A stretch of 64,000 bases of DNA from Elmis aenea (taxonomy: Eukaryota > Arthropoda > Insecta > Coleoptera > Elmidae): NCBI GenBank assembly GCA_947652605.1, contig OX393577.1, positions 65,124,108-65,188,107 on the forward strand, given 5' to 3'. This document shows, piece by piece, positions 12,655 through 23,872 of this stretch (position 1 is its first letter; each line of letters starts with the position of its first letter). Under the pieces are notes generated by a model that saw only the letters and a program-made list of their open reading frames with translations, did no database searches and had not been told where the DNA came from. The position numbers were made by a program, and so were the translations under genes.

Positions 12655-13195
12655 TGCTTAAGTTTTGTTTCACATTTTTGGGAACAATAAAGACAATTGC
12701 GAAATTTTTAAATATTTGCCAAAATAAATTCAAAGTGTAGTTATATACACTTGGAAGATTTTTAATAACTTTGGAGAGCTATAACAATTATTTTTAATCG
12801 GTTGCTAAACGAAATGGTACTCGTTATGAATTGCCTGTGTTGTTTAACAGTTCTGAAAAAAATAAAGCCAATTTTAACATTTTTGAACATTTGCCAAAAT
12901 AAGTCAAGATTATACACTTGGACGATTTTAATAACTTTGGAGAGCTATAACAATTATTTTTAATCGGTTTCTAAACGAAATGGTAGTCGTTATGAATTGC
13001 CCAAGTGTTTTTTAACAGTTCTGCGAAAAATAAAGCCAATTGCAACATTTTTGAACATTTGCCAAAATAAGTTCCAAGATTATACACTTGGAAGATTTTA
13101 ATAACTTTGAAGAGCTATAACAATTATTTTTAATCGGTTTCCAAATGAAATGGTAGTAGTTACGCATTGCTTCATTGTTGCCCAACATTGAAGAG
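12655..13195 (+). repeat. Tandem repeat, about 168-bp unit, three copies
   Basis: The block ttatacacttggaagatttt / aataactttggagagctata / taatcggttnctaaacgaaatggta recurs starting near 12743, 12910 and 13079, so the unit is about 168 bp. A partial unit precedes it (gaaatttttaaatatttgccaaaat from about 12698). Each unit also holds gttctg(a/c)gaaaaataaagccaat and aacatttttgaacatttgcc. Copies differ by scattered substitutions and small indels. The last unit diverges after about 13165. Unit length is in the range of insect satellite monomers, but this is only a short local array. Confidence 0.85.
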
Positions 13196-14138
13196 TTTTC
13201 TCAGAATTATTTTGGCAGCAAATTGATTTGCTCATTTATTTTCTTTTAATTTCTTGGTTGGGTATTATTTACATGCGTTTATGTGCGTAAGCTACACCTA
13301 TCTCGCCATTAACGGCCCACTCGTTAATTTCCAAGTTCCAAAATTATAGTTTTATACAATCATAATTCACCAATCACATAAATAACGTATAAAAATACAA
13401 GTTTTGCATAGTTTATTACCCACGCATAGATTTTTTTTTAAATTCTCATGTCTCGTACTTAGCAAAACATCCTCGAAGCCAAGCCATTAAGACTGCTTTA
13501 TGCATATACAACCCGTGTTGTAGTACAACTTATCCACGATCATTATTTATTTACTCTTATTAAATAGTTTTGTAATTTACATTCTACCTCGTTAATGCGT
13601 AAATATGCAAATGCTGACAGCGAATTCTTACGACTACCAAACGGCCTGTCTGTATTCCTAGCTGGATTCGTTCTTGGAAAAAGTCAATGGCTGTAGTTAG
13701 CAATGCCAGGTTTAAATGGACAAGACTTGATGAGGTACTAATACCTTGATCTAATGACGCCAAATTATGAAGGCGCATGTAAACTGTAAATTATAACATT
13801 AGGCTATAATTTGCTGCATTAGAGGTCTAGTTTTTGTGTATAATTGATGTCTATATACGAAGAAAACTTGGTTTACAGGTGGCAATTATAAACGACTTAA
13901 GTAATTTTGTTAATAGTAAGATACGAATGTTTTAAAATTGTCTTAAAAAGCAAACAACTAATTTTTGTGTGAGCATCGAGTTAATTGTAAGTGAACAGGG
14001 ATTTCCAGAGATTATTAACATCAATTTGTTTTAAGAAATACAGTAATATTGTAATGAATCACTTATTTTTAAAGATAAACCCAACAACCGATACATCAGT
14101 GAAACGAGAAAAAAATTATCAGTAGTAGGTACCTAATG
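13196..14138. other. AT-rich DNA, nothing recognised
   Basis: No supported feature beyond short open frames. Confidence 0.4.
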
Positions 14139-14735
14139 TAACAAGTGCATTGAAAATTATCGATAAGTTTTGGTAAATATGCCCGAATGCAAGTTGAGTT
14201 AAAAAAAAAACATGAATGCACGAGTGATTTTTCCTGATTCCACTTGCATGAGTGAAGATTTGTCAAAAATTATAGATTATTTGCAATGCAAAAGTTATAT
14301 TTTGTCAGAAAATTTCCTTCACCTAACCTACCCGTCAAATTAAATGTATGTTATGTCAAATTTTACAAGTACTGTCAGAGTGGTGGTGCGTCAGGGGTGT
14401 GCTTTAATCTATATTAAAGTAACGCTACTGGTCGCCGAAATTCGTCAAAAAATTATCAAGACCAAAATATTTAATTCCCTCTCCGAATTTATATTTTCTA
14501 CCAATCACAAACTCATATTTATTAGAAACGACCAATAAACGCATGGAAATCTGTTAATTGCGAAAAGGATATTATCAGTGTATGATTATGTTTATTGGTC
14601 GTTTCCAGGAAATCTAAGTTTGTTATTGCCCGAAAACGCATATTTGAGAGGAGGATCAACATCTGACAGGGGAATGTAAAATTATTACCGTGTAATAATG
14701 CTCTTATTGGTAGTCTCTAGGAGATTTAAGATTAG
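14139..14735 (+). repeat. Dispersed repeat B, copy 1, with internal palindrome
   Basis: From tgtaacaagtgcattgaaaa to about ctctaggagatttaag the segment matches 40739-41322 in reverse orientation along almost its whole length. It contains an internal inverted pair of about 68 bp: accaatcacaaactcatatt...aaacgaccaataaac against gtttattggtcgtttcc...gtttgttattgcccg. A frame with residues VRQGC and YIKVTLLVAEIRQK is shared by both copies, but this follows from DNA similarity. No terminal inverted repeat or target duplication was found. Confidence 0.75.
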
Positions 14736-15959
14736 TGTCTATGTAACTCTTAAAGTTACAAAGTTACCCATTCAAAATGTAGATTATCGGAAATTTTAAG
14801 TTAATTTGTAGACGATGGAATTCTGAATTTTTGGAAATATCGTGATATTATTAGGGTTTAAAATAAGTTACAAAAATAAATGAGTAAAGAATTGTTTAAG
14901 GATGAAAAAATAAATCTCTTTTCTTATAGTTGTCCATCTTTGCATCCACGATTAATTCTTAATCCTGCTCTTATTAAACCACCAACTACCAAAAACAAAA
15001 CTACATAAATCTAGGAAGACACAGTTTTACAATTAATTAATTGTGTGAAGTGTTGTAAAATATTATTAAATAAGCTTTATCACAATATTTTTGTTGTGGT
15101 TTCCCACAGCTCATAATTTATCCTTATTAAAATTAGAAACCACTTAAACAGATCCTAACGTTAATAAAATTTTCAACCAATTAATGTTTCTTTGGTTTAA
15201 ATTAATAAGAATAATAATGGTTATATAAGAATGTGGTGTAATTTCATGACCTTGAACTTGCGTTGTAAAATCGTGCAACCCATTAATCGCAAGGCAGCAT
15301 TACATTGAAAAACTTATTTAAAAGCAATTTGTAATCATAATGCAAAGTGCTTGTATACATGTTTAGTGGCAAATATCTCTCGGCCGTTCTTTTAAAGAAT
15401 GTCCATGGGCAAACAATCCTTAGAAATATCGAAGTATGCTGCGGTTTATATCAGTGAGTAATAAATTTCATTGTTATTCGAACGCAGTCTGTAGCTAAAT
15501 GCTAAAGTATGCGTTGCGAATTGTATGCGCTGCGTTTTTTTTTTTTAAATGCAGATTAATAACTTCCAGGTTTGGTGTTTAGCAGGAACTGAATATTTCG
15601 TGCAGGAATATCCGCGCAGAAACTTCTGTTGTTTACGAGTTTTGATGTAAACAAAATAAAATACAATTTAGAGTGATTTAGGACGGATGTGTGTGGCAGC
15701 TGGGTTATTGAATTACCGTTTTTGATTCTGAACGTGGGTTGGTATTAATTTGATGTACGAGTTGTGTGTTAAGGAGTTTTAAAGTTTTCATACGTCTTTT
15801 CAAAACGAGCGAGTTTTTTAAAGAGTTGCCTTAACGAAACAAAAAAATATAAGGTTCCTATCAATTATGAAACTTGTACATTTAAAAAAGGATCTTTTTT
15901 CGAAATGCAATATTAGTTTCAGGAGTCTTGTATGTTCATCCGTTGCAATCTTTTTTTAA
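14736..15959. other. AT-rich DNA, nothing recognised
   Basis: No supported exon, RNA gene or repeat partner was seen. Confidence 0.4.
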
Positions 15960-16960
15960 ATCCGTAAGCCTCTTTTACCAGCGGTATCGAGGCGATGGCT
16001 CCTCTCCATTATCTCCTGTCAGTCGCTTTCTTTCTGGCTTGGTTCCATTTCAGTTCTTTTTTCCTTCCCTATCTCATTACTCCTTGTTTTCCTGGGTCGT
16101 CAGCGTTTTTTTCTTGTTCCTACTTCCAACTCCCATATCACTTTCTCAGCTTTTTCATCTTTCATTGTATTCCATGCCCGAACCATCTCAGTTGATGGGT
16201 TTCAATTTTTTCCAATACACTTTTTGTTATTAGTTTATTTCTTACTCTTTCACTTTTTATTTTGTCCATTCTTGTCACACCTTCAATTTTGCTTGGTATT
16301 TTTATTTCACACGCTTCTATTCTACTTTTTAATGCGTCTTAATACCCACTATTCGCAGCCATACATAATCATTTGTGCCAGTACTGTTTTTTTTTACTTG
16401 TAATTTTCATCCTGCACTACTATTTCTACATTTTCTGCATTATTTGCTATCATCATAATTTCTGTTTTGTTTAAATGTATGTTCAAGCCATATCTTCATA
16501 AATTATCTGCCCATTTTTCAATTCTGTTTTGGAATTCTTCCTCTCTACGTTCTAATTGGCATTAATTTTCTGTAACCTAGGTGTCCGCCCTTTCTTGAAT
16601 GTTTACTTTTTTTGAGATGTCATCCATTATCATTATGAACCGTACTGGGCTAAGAATGCTTCCTTGTCTAACTCCCTTTGTTGTGTTTTCTTCGATTCTT
16701 ACCAGATGCCCTGTTTTATGTTACATACTTTGCACTAACTTTTTCATCTTGTTATTTACCCATCTTTCTCGCATCGTCTGCCATATTTCTTCTCTTTGTA
16801 TATTATCAAAAAGTTTTTCTAAGTTGTTTGCACATAGCTTGTATTTGATCGGTTATTTGCTTCATCACAAAGACCCAATTTTGGATTGATCTTCCTGTTC
16901 TGCTTGGATATCTCCCATAGTTGTTTCTGCTTTCTCTCTGATTCTTTCTTCAAGTACTCG
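15960..16960 (-). mobile_element. Degenerate non-LTR retrotransposon (family B)
   Basis: Minus-strand translation in broken frames gives the polymerase signature GVRQGSILSPVRF followed by MIMDD near 16610-16680. A KNRIEKWADNL-like stretch and LNIHLNKTEIMMI follow near 16430-16530. The C-terminal block VLEKIETHQLRWFGH lies near 16150-16200. Order and motifs match an endonuclease/reverse-transcriptase LINE read towards lower coordinates. Many stops are present. The plus-strand frames of 60-100 codons here are shadows. Confidence 0.65.
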
Positions 16961-17745
16961 TTCGTACTATTAGAGTCTTATTGTTTGAAAAATAAGACTG
17001 CTACAGATGAGAAGACGAGGGTGTTAAATCTAGTGTTTCATTTCTTTAAGAGATCCATCGAAAAAAGTTAAGTGATTTTTAAGTAGGCTTATGTTTATTA
17101 ATTATAACAACTTAACACTCGGTTAATTTAATGTAATCTCACCAAGGTTGCGCAAAATTAGCAAACCTTTTAGAAAACCATTTGTAATTCTAATCACCCA
17201 CCAGAATTTCGTTAAAATTAATTTAAAAATCATTCCCACAGCAACTCCGGATTTATAAGCTATTAAGAAACGCATCGATCATTTTCTGAAATTGCCTGTT
17301 TATGCTAAACGTGTGTATTTAACGTAGTAAACTACAGTTAAGCATTTGTTGTTGAATACATTACTTTAATAACTGTTGTACGCACGATGGAACGCATTAC
17401 CCTCAACAAACATATGTTCCGTATCATGGAAATTGTAATTTTATTACTTATTAACATCTATGGCTGCATTCCTTAAGAATAATTAATATTAATTGATCGT
17501 GTTTCGCAATATGTTGGTTATTTATTTATTAGTTATTAATTATTATATGTGCTTTTATGCATAAATCCTTGAAGGTTATCGTAAATATTGTAGCAGTAAA
17601 TGTTATACTCATCACATCGCCACAGACGTATACTTAAGTAGTTTAGGTTAATATGTTTATCAGAGAGAAGATTACATGTGTGCTTTCTTTTACCCTTTGT
17701 ATTGCTGCTAAAAGAAACATTATGAAAAGGTTGGGAAAATATATA
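16961..17745. other. AT-rich DNA, nothing recognised
   Basis: No supported feature was seen. Confidence 0.4.
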
Positions 17746-18156
17746 CAGGGTAATTGCTTTTAAACTTCTTTGGAACAGATTTTCTCAGCCTATGGGTGGC
17801 TGTAAAATTGGGCTAGCGAAAATATATTTAGTTGCTCACACGTTATCAGGTAAAATTTGGATGAAATATCCGTAATGATTGTTAAGTCTGACCATATTAT
17901 TTTTTATTTAGTCGTGAGTCCTTCTATTGTTAGGTGTAGAACTGTTAAGTTGTGTTGTGCTGACTTTTTTCATAGTGAATAAACGGTAGAGAGTATGGTT
18001 TTCTTTAAATTTAAATTATTAACACTGAGAATATGAAGTGAACGAAAAATCTTATTAACTCCTTGTCTAAAAACCAGAGCTTTTAAAACAGAGATTTATA
18101 CAAAGAAATCCTTCATTGATTCCTAAAAATATCAACATACAAACTGAAACACCCTG
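17746..18156. mobile_element. Possible TA-flanked element with short CAGGGT ends
   Basis: Left end ata-ta-CAGGGTAATTG and right end ACACCCTG-ta-ta resemble the ends of the TA-flanked family at 8955, 45321 and 51967. Only about six bases of the ends pair, so this may be an internally changed relative or a coincidence. It contains the short LINE 3' end at 17910-17975. Confidence 0.35.
17910..17975 (-). mobile_element. Very short LINE 3' end (family A)
   Basis: The stretch tttagtcgtgagtccttcta, followed by ttgttaggtgtag and gttgtgttgtgctgactttt, matches the 3' terminus of the family A LINE at 52650-52700 in the same orientation. Only about 65 bp was inserted or kept, typical of dead-on-arrival retrotransposition. 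Confidence 0.7.
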
Positions 18157-19808
18157 TATACTCGTCAATAAATGTAAATAACATAAATATTTACATACCA
18201 ATGCATTTAAAGTACTTGTTTTCCTGACTTCCAAGTACACACAGAGGCTTCTAACGAACTATTGATTTTTTTTTGTAATAAAATAAACAGAATAATAGCT
18301 TTAACGCTATTGTTTTCAACTTTCATAATTATATGTCGTTCCACATGTGAGTATTTGAATAGAAAGATATTCAGTCAGAGAGTGGAATGAGATTATTGAA
18401 CCTTGTCATGTTAAAATGAAGTCTAACGCAACCAGCATACCGTGTACTTCCAAAATTTCATTAGATCTGTAGTAATTCTCCTGCAGCTATCCTGCAATTA
18501 GGGAGTTGGATTTGAATTCGCGTGCCCTAGAAAAATATTCACAACAGTACGTAATTTAAAAATGAACGTGCTTAGCTAAATTAGGGCGTTTTTATAATTT
18601 GTTTAATTAATAAAGGAATGAACAACGGAGCACAACTAAATTCTCCGCTATTAGTTACTTTACAATAAATGTAAATTTATTTGTGTGACTAACAGGCAAT
18701 TGTTCATTTGCCGGTCTATTTAACACGCGGGCATACACAAAATATTTTCAGCTACGTGATTTGTTTACTGCATTTGTTTGACCGGCGTGTTTTTTTGCGT
18801 ATTATTGCGAAATGCGTTGCTGCAATCGGCGTGAACAGTTAAATATGATCGTGCCCCGCATTCAAAATAGTTCTAAACGCGGCTAATAAAAATTCTTTCA
18901 TAAATGAATACCGATTATAAATACGTGGACACCGTATTGGAAAATAAATGACGTTCGCATGTTTTAATTGGTCGAGTACTTTCACGGTTTTGAGGTATTT
19001 TGCGTGTGTACGGTTTAAATGTCGCTCGGTAAATGCCGTGGTTAAATTAATGTGATACGGTTATTTGGAACGATCGGTGCGAGTGGAATAAAATGTCAAT
19101 CACCGACAAGTACCACTAACTTTTTCATTTTATTAGTGGAGCAATCCATCGGTTAATTAGTTTAAATCGTTCTTGAAAATCGAGAGTAACGCGGAAAGTC
19201 GTAAAACTAAAATTAATTTTGTATTCCTTTCCTCTCATCAACTTAAATTGGTTTTAAAGATCAAATATGTTCTTGGAAATGAGCAAAATTTACTGACTAA
19301 ACTTGGAGCAATGCCTAAATAGAATGAATTATTTATTTAAGCTTTAAAAACAATCAAAAACCTTTGTTAGATTCTGTTCGATTAGTGGAAATTAAGAAGT
19401 TATGGGCAATTTTTAAAATCTGTGGAGGAAAATCGGAAACACTCACAGGAGAGGATGGAAGTGGTGTTTGGGAAAGACTTGCCAATATACCAGGGCGTAT
19501 TTTTATGTTATCTATCTAGCCATAAAAGAAAGCATGTAGGAGAACCAATAAAATTGTTTTTTTTTTACATAACTACATTCAATACATACACTTAACTCAA
19601 CGCTTCTCAAGTTACCGCATCCCTTCAAGAAAACATTCTTTCTGAACAGTTGTTTCGGATACCCTAATTTTCCTAGCAATGAGAGATAACTTTATCCTCC
19701 GATCTGACAGCACCAAATTTGTATTTTTTTTTAACCATGTCTTCAGTTTCTTAACTAGTTAACATGATTTTGGATTATCCTGTATAGAGTCCCTACCCCA
19801 GCGAAACA
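18157..19808. other. Intergenic or intronic DNA, partly CpG-richer
   Basis: Between about 18720 and 19100 CpG dinucleotides are more frequent than in the surroundings (ttgaccggcgtgttt, caatcggcgtgaac, taaacgcggc, gtcgctcggtaaatg). No frame or splice pattern supports an exon. A regulatory role is possible but not shown. Confidence 0.25.
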
Positions 19809-21198
19809 AGGGAGGGTCTCGATTTGTTGTCGCTAGAATCTGATCACAGTTGTGTTTATTGCATCAAGAACATCAAAACTAAATCATTTCCAGAGTTATA
19901 CGTGCCTTCGGAAAAATAGGGTAAAAACTGAAAAGTTTAATAAAAAAGGTAATTTTTGCGATTGATGGATTAAGACAAGGAGGAGGAATGAGCCCAATAT
20001 TGTTTACAATATTTATGGACCAGATAATTAAGAAATGCAAACAAAAAGTTAAAAGTTTATTCGTAGGCTATAAGAATTTCCAGAAGGTCGAAATATCAGA
20101 GTGTGCGTTCGCAGACGATGTAGTCATTATGGCAGAGAATGTAAGGGATCTCAAAACTAATATAGAAATTTGGAAAAAAGCATTAGAAGAAAATGGAATG
20201 GAAATAAATCACAAGAAAACAAAAGTGATGACGACAAACTAAGGAAACGAGAACATAAACATAGAAATTGAAGGAGAAAAAATAGAAACTTTACAATATT
20301 TCGACTACCTTGGAGTAACAATCGAAAATACAGGACTACAAGAACTGAAAATTAACAAGAGGATAGAAAAAGCAATGAAAACCTACTATGCTATCGACAA
20401 AACGTTCATTAATAAAAAAGAAGTCTCAAAAAAGACTAAAATGAATGTATACCGTACAATATACAGACCGATCTTGACATTTGGGTGCGAGTCATGGACA
20501 TTAACATCGAGCCAAAAAAGTAAAATCCAAGCGGCCGAAATGAAATCTTAGAACTCAAAGAAACTAGACTGAGTTGGTGGGGACATGTACAGAGGATGGA
20601 CACAAAAAGCAAGAATACAAACAAGGAAGAAAAGAGGAAGACCGAGAGAAACATGGGAAAAGGCGGTATCAAAAATCTTGGAGAAGAAAGGAAAATCATG
20701 GCGCGAAGCGAAAGAAATGGCACAGAACAAAAAACAATGGCGCAAATTCATGTACAATACATAGATATGCACACATCCCTACACCTACGGGTAGAAGGGA
20801 ATTTGATTATATACATATATATAATTTTTGCGATCGCGTTGGCCATGAAACTGCCAGAGATGAAATCGAAATTTTTCTATTTACCAATGCGCGCATCCCT
20901 TGCAAGTAAAATGGTGCAATTTTTTTAAAAACATCTTAAACGATTCCGGAAAAAACGCGAAAAACGAGGCCCTAGTAAAAACCGTTTCCCCTTTGTTAAA
21001 CGGCTATGCATTAGTTATAACAGATATACCACAACTTCTCAAATCATAGCGCTTTTGCAGGAGTTCGTTTTCCCTTATTTTTCCGAAGGAAATGGCCAGT
21101 GGCACTTATAACTCTGCAAAACATTTAGTTTTGATGTTCTTGATGCAATAAACACAGCCTTGATCAGATTCTAGCGACAACATATCGTGACCGTCCCT
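19809..21198. mobile_element. Palindromic foldback repeat, copy 1, split by a LINE
   Basis: The left end reads agggagggtctcgatttgtt and the right end is its inverted partner around caacatatcgtgaccgtccc. Both arms carry ttgtcgctagaatctgatca, tgtgtttattgcatcaaga and catcaaaac. Excluding the inserted LINE and its duplication the unit is about 520 bp. The arms include a GCGATCGC palindrome and a gttggccatgaaactg block. No coding capacity. It shares sequence with 22492-23099 and 61088-61670. Confidence 0.85.
19963..20821 (+). mobile_element. Non-LTR retrotransposon (family C), 5'-truncated, 13-bp TSD
   Basis: Insertion limits are set by a 13-bp direct repeat, taatttttgcgat, at 19950-19962 and 20822-20834, within the foldback sequence. 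The insert starts inside the polymerase. GLRQGGGMSPILFT, then CAFADDVVIMAE, lie in a frame that runs 19988-20242 before a stop. FDYLGVTIEN, YRPILTFGCESWTLT, a WWGHVQRM-like stretch and a GRPRETWEKAV-type C-terminus (shifted frame) follow to about 20760. The tail is a TATACATATATA run. The FADD catalytic pair is intact but stops and shifts disable it. The clear duplication shows that this copy is younger than its host repeat. Confidence 0.88.
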
Positions 21199-22491
21199 GG
21201 TTAGACAAAAATTTTCATGTTAGCACTCAAATTTCATGAAATTTTTATTCTATAAAACGAAATTAGCAAAAAAATCTTAAATCCAAAATAATTTACATGA
21301 ACTGTGAGCTCTGATTGTATAAAGCTTAAGATTCCTGGACGATTTAACTTCTCACACTGACAACCATAACAAAAATTTGACAGGGAAGTAACATCGACTA
21401 TAATTAAGGTTAATTATCTAATATTTCAATTAATCATCCAAGCGGGCTATTCCCCTTATTAAACAGTGTAAACATACAATTAAACCGTTCAAGAATTCCG
21501 CAATTAAAGCACAATCACAGTATTATAAGCGGCTTTTTCAACACCGTTCCTAACACAGTCATTTCGCAACGCGAACCTGCGTACGAGAATAAAATCTGTC
21601 AGTGTAACATAAAAAAAGATTGATGAGAAATTAGACGCTCAACCGACAGCTAATTTAATTTTATTAATGGAGAGAGAACATCCATTGACAACTCACTCGC
21701 CTCTTCGACACAAACAGTGTCGTGGGATTTTTTACTGTGACCTACCGCAAACCTCTTTGTGTGTTTCAGGTATTTGCTTTCTTCGGCCGTATAATAAAAG
21801 TTTTATAAGCCAACCTGCCTAAGAAAGTAATGCTTTTAACACGGCTGTAAAATTGTCAGAGGAGAAGTGTAAAAACCGTGTGCCAATAATTGATTTCTTT
21901 TAACCATACATCGGCACCTCGACTTTACCATTTATCACATACAAGGCTTACTATTATGAATACTGTTTTAAGATATGAAAATAGCGACCTAAAACTGTAG
22001 AAAGTGTTTAATGCTACATAATTTTGCTTTATTACCAATCATGTATGATTGATTTGACCGGTTAGTGATTGGTATGGATAAAGTGTTTTCATTGAAGTAG
22101 CAATGAACTGTGAATTTGGGACCATGCATTTTGTAAATTAAAAACTTGGTTTTGTAATAAGTTAATAGCTAACAGAGGTAATGATAGTCATAAAGCGTAA
22201 TTATTTAGATTAAATCACGACTGCTTTTATTTTCGAGTGAATACTATCAATTTGGTCAAATAGAGCACGAAGTCTATTTAAGGAGCCAACTCATATGTTT
22301 TTTGTAAGTAGCTGACGGCGTTTTAGTAGCAATTAAAAGCTTTTATTGTACTTGTATCTAAAAAATACAAAAGCTAATGTAGTGGATACGATTTATGATA
22401 ACTAAAATCGGAGTTTTTTGGACGTTTACCGTTTTAAAGGAAAGTACTATCAAATTTTGTCTGCGGAACATTCTAATATAATTCCCTCACA
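21199..22491. other. AT-rich DNA, nothing recognised
   Basis: No supported feature was seen. Confidence 0.4.
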
Positions 22492-23099
22492 AGGGAGGGT
22501 CACGATACGTTGTCGCTAGAATTTGAGTAAGGCTGTGTTTATTGCATCAAAGACATCAAACCTAAATGTTTTCCAGAGCTATACGTGCCACTGGCCATTT
22601 CCTTCGGAAAAATAGGGGGAAAACTGAAAAATTGGTATAAAAAGGTAATTTTTGCGATCGCGTTGGCCATGAAACCATGAGAGACAAAATCGAAATTCTT
22701 TTATTTATTAATGCGCGCCTCCTTTGCAAGTAAAGTGGTGCAAAGATTTTGAAAAAGCTTGAACGGTTCCGGAGAAAAACGTCAAAAACGAAACCGCTGC
22801 AGAAGCGCTATGATTTGAGAAGTTGTATAACTAAATCTATGCGACTTGCATAGGCGTTTAACGTAAGGGAAACCGTTTTTACAAGGGCCTCGTTTTCCGC
22901 GTTTTTCTCCGGAACCGTTTAAGATTTGTTTAAAAAAATTTGCAATATTTTATTTGCAAAGGATGCGGAATTGGTAAATAAAAGAATTTCGATTTTATCT
23001 CTGACGGCTTCATAGTCAACGCGATCGCAAAAATTACCTTTATTATTCAACTTTTCAGCCTTAATCAAATTCTAGCGACAACGTATCGTGACCTTCCCT
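22492..23099. mobile_element. Palindromic foldback repeat, copy 2 (complete)
   Basis: About 608 bp made almost entirely of two inverted arms of roughly 290 bp. Left start agggagggtcacgatacgtt, right end aacgtatcgtgaccttccct. Both arms hold ttgtcgctagaattt, the gcgatcgcgttg block, and aacggttccggagaaaaacg or its inverse ttctccggaaccgttt. The central gap near 22800-22880 is short. No ORF. Such structures are known as foldback elements or long-TIR MITEs; the superfamily cannot be named because no target duplication is evident. Confidence 0.88.
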
Positions 23100-23719
23100 G
23101 ATCAGTATATTAGATATTTTCCGAAAGTTCACAAAAAATGTCATATTTGTGTGGCATCCCAATGGAATTTCTTACATTTACGTTTCGTTATCATTGCGTC
23201 CAAGCATTGTCATGTTGAAAGATGGCGTTTTCTGATTCAAAGGTTTTGTCAAAGTGCTCTAACTAGTTTTAAATTATTTAAATTTTACAAACATGCTTAA
23301 TTTTAAATATTTGGCTACGTTGCAGCAAGTAAAAATAAATAACAGCTATGAAGTCCCAACAATATGCACTATGCATGATAATTTAAAAATGTACAAAAGC
23401 TCTTAAGGAAATAGATGTTTAACAACCGACATTCTTAGAATGTTCCCAATATCATACTCATTTAAAAAGAATTAAAAGATGTCACTATTCACCCATCTTC
23501 TTATAAATACACACAAGTTGAATTAAAATGTCCCTTGTCTTATTTCTCAAAATTGCTATCATTTCTTTGACAGCAGAGTGCTATTAAAAAAAATAATCTA
23601 CTACTGACGAGACAAGAGCCCTTCATTTATTAAAGTTTGGTTCAAAACAGTCTCTTCTCAAAAGAAAGAAATGATTTTTTATCTATATTATTGAATTAAA
23701 GTTTATGTAAACTTCCGAA
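23100..23719. other. AT-rich DNA, one weak repeat trace
   Basis: A short stretch near 23600-23660 (ctactgacgagacaagagcc) faintly recalls the repeat at 1188-1345. Otherwise nothing was recognised. Confidence 0.3.
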
Positions 23720-23872
23720 TAGGGACTGAGAACGTTAAATGAAATAAACCGAAACTTTTTCAAGAACAAAAACGAAATGATTATTCTTCGTTCATGAACG
23801 AAAACGAAATAAACATTTTCCAAAAACGTTTCTAACAGAAATGAACGAAATTTTCTTCGTTATTAGTCCCTG
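23720..23872. mobile_element. Small hAT-like MITE
   Basis: The left end tAGGGACTGAGAACG pairs with the right end CGTTATTAGTCCCTG, giving terminal inverted repeats of about 15 bp over a 153-bp unit. The interior repeats aacgaaa-type motifs. The flanks (cttccgaa / ctttcaag) are only a weak 8-bp match, so the hAT assignment rests on the ends. Confidence 0.5.

Noticed and set aside
12655..13195. CRISPR-like array
   Set aside because: The units are long direct tandem repeats without short repeat and unique spacer structure, in a eukaryotic context.
14344..14538. Frame conserved at 14.4 kb and 41.0 kb (VRQGC...LLVAEIRQK)
   Set aside because: Conservation extends equally into non-coding parts of the repeat, so it reflects a DNA repeat rather than a selected protein.
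20436..20928. Several 70-111-codon frames on both strands
   Set aside because: All overlap the decayed C-terminal region of the LINE at 19963-20821 and are shifted or antisense readings.
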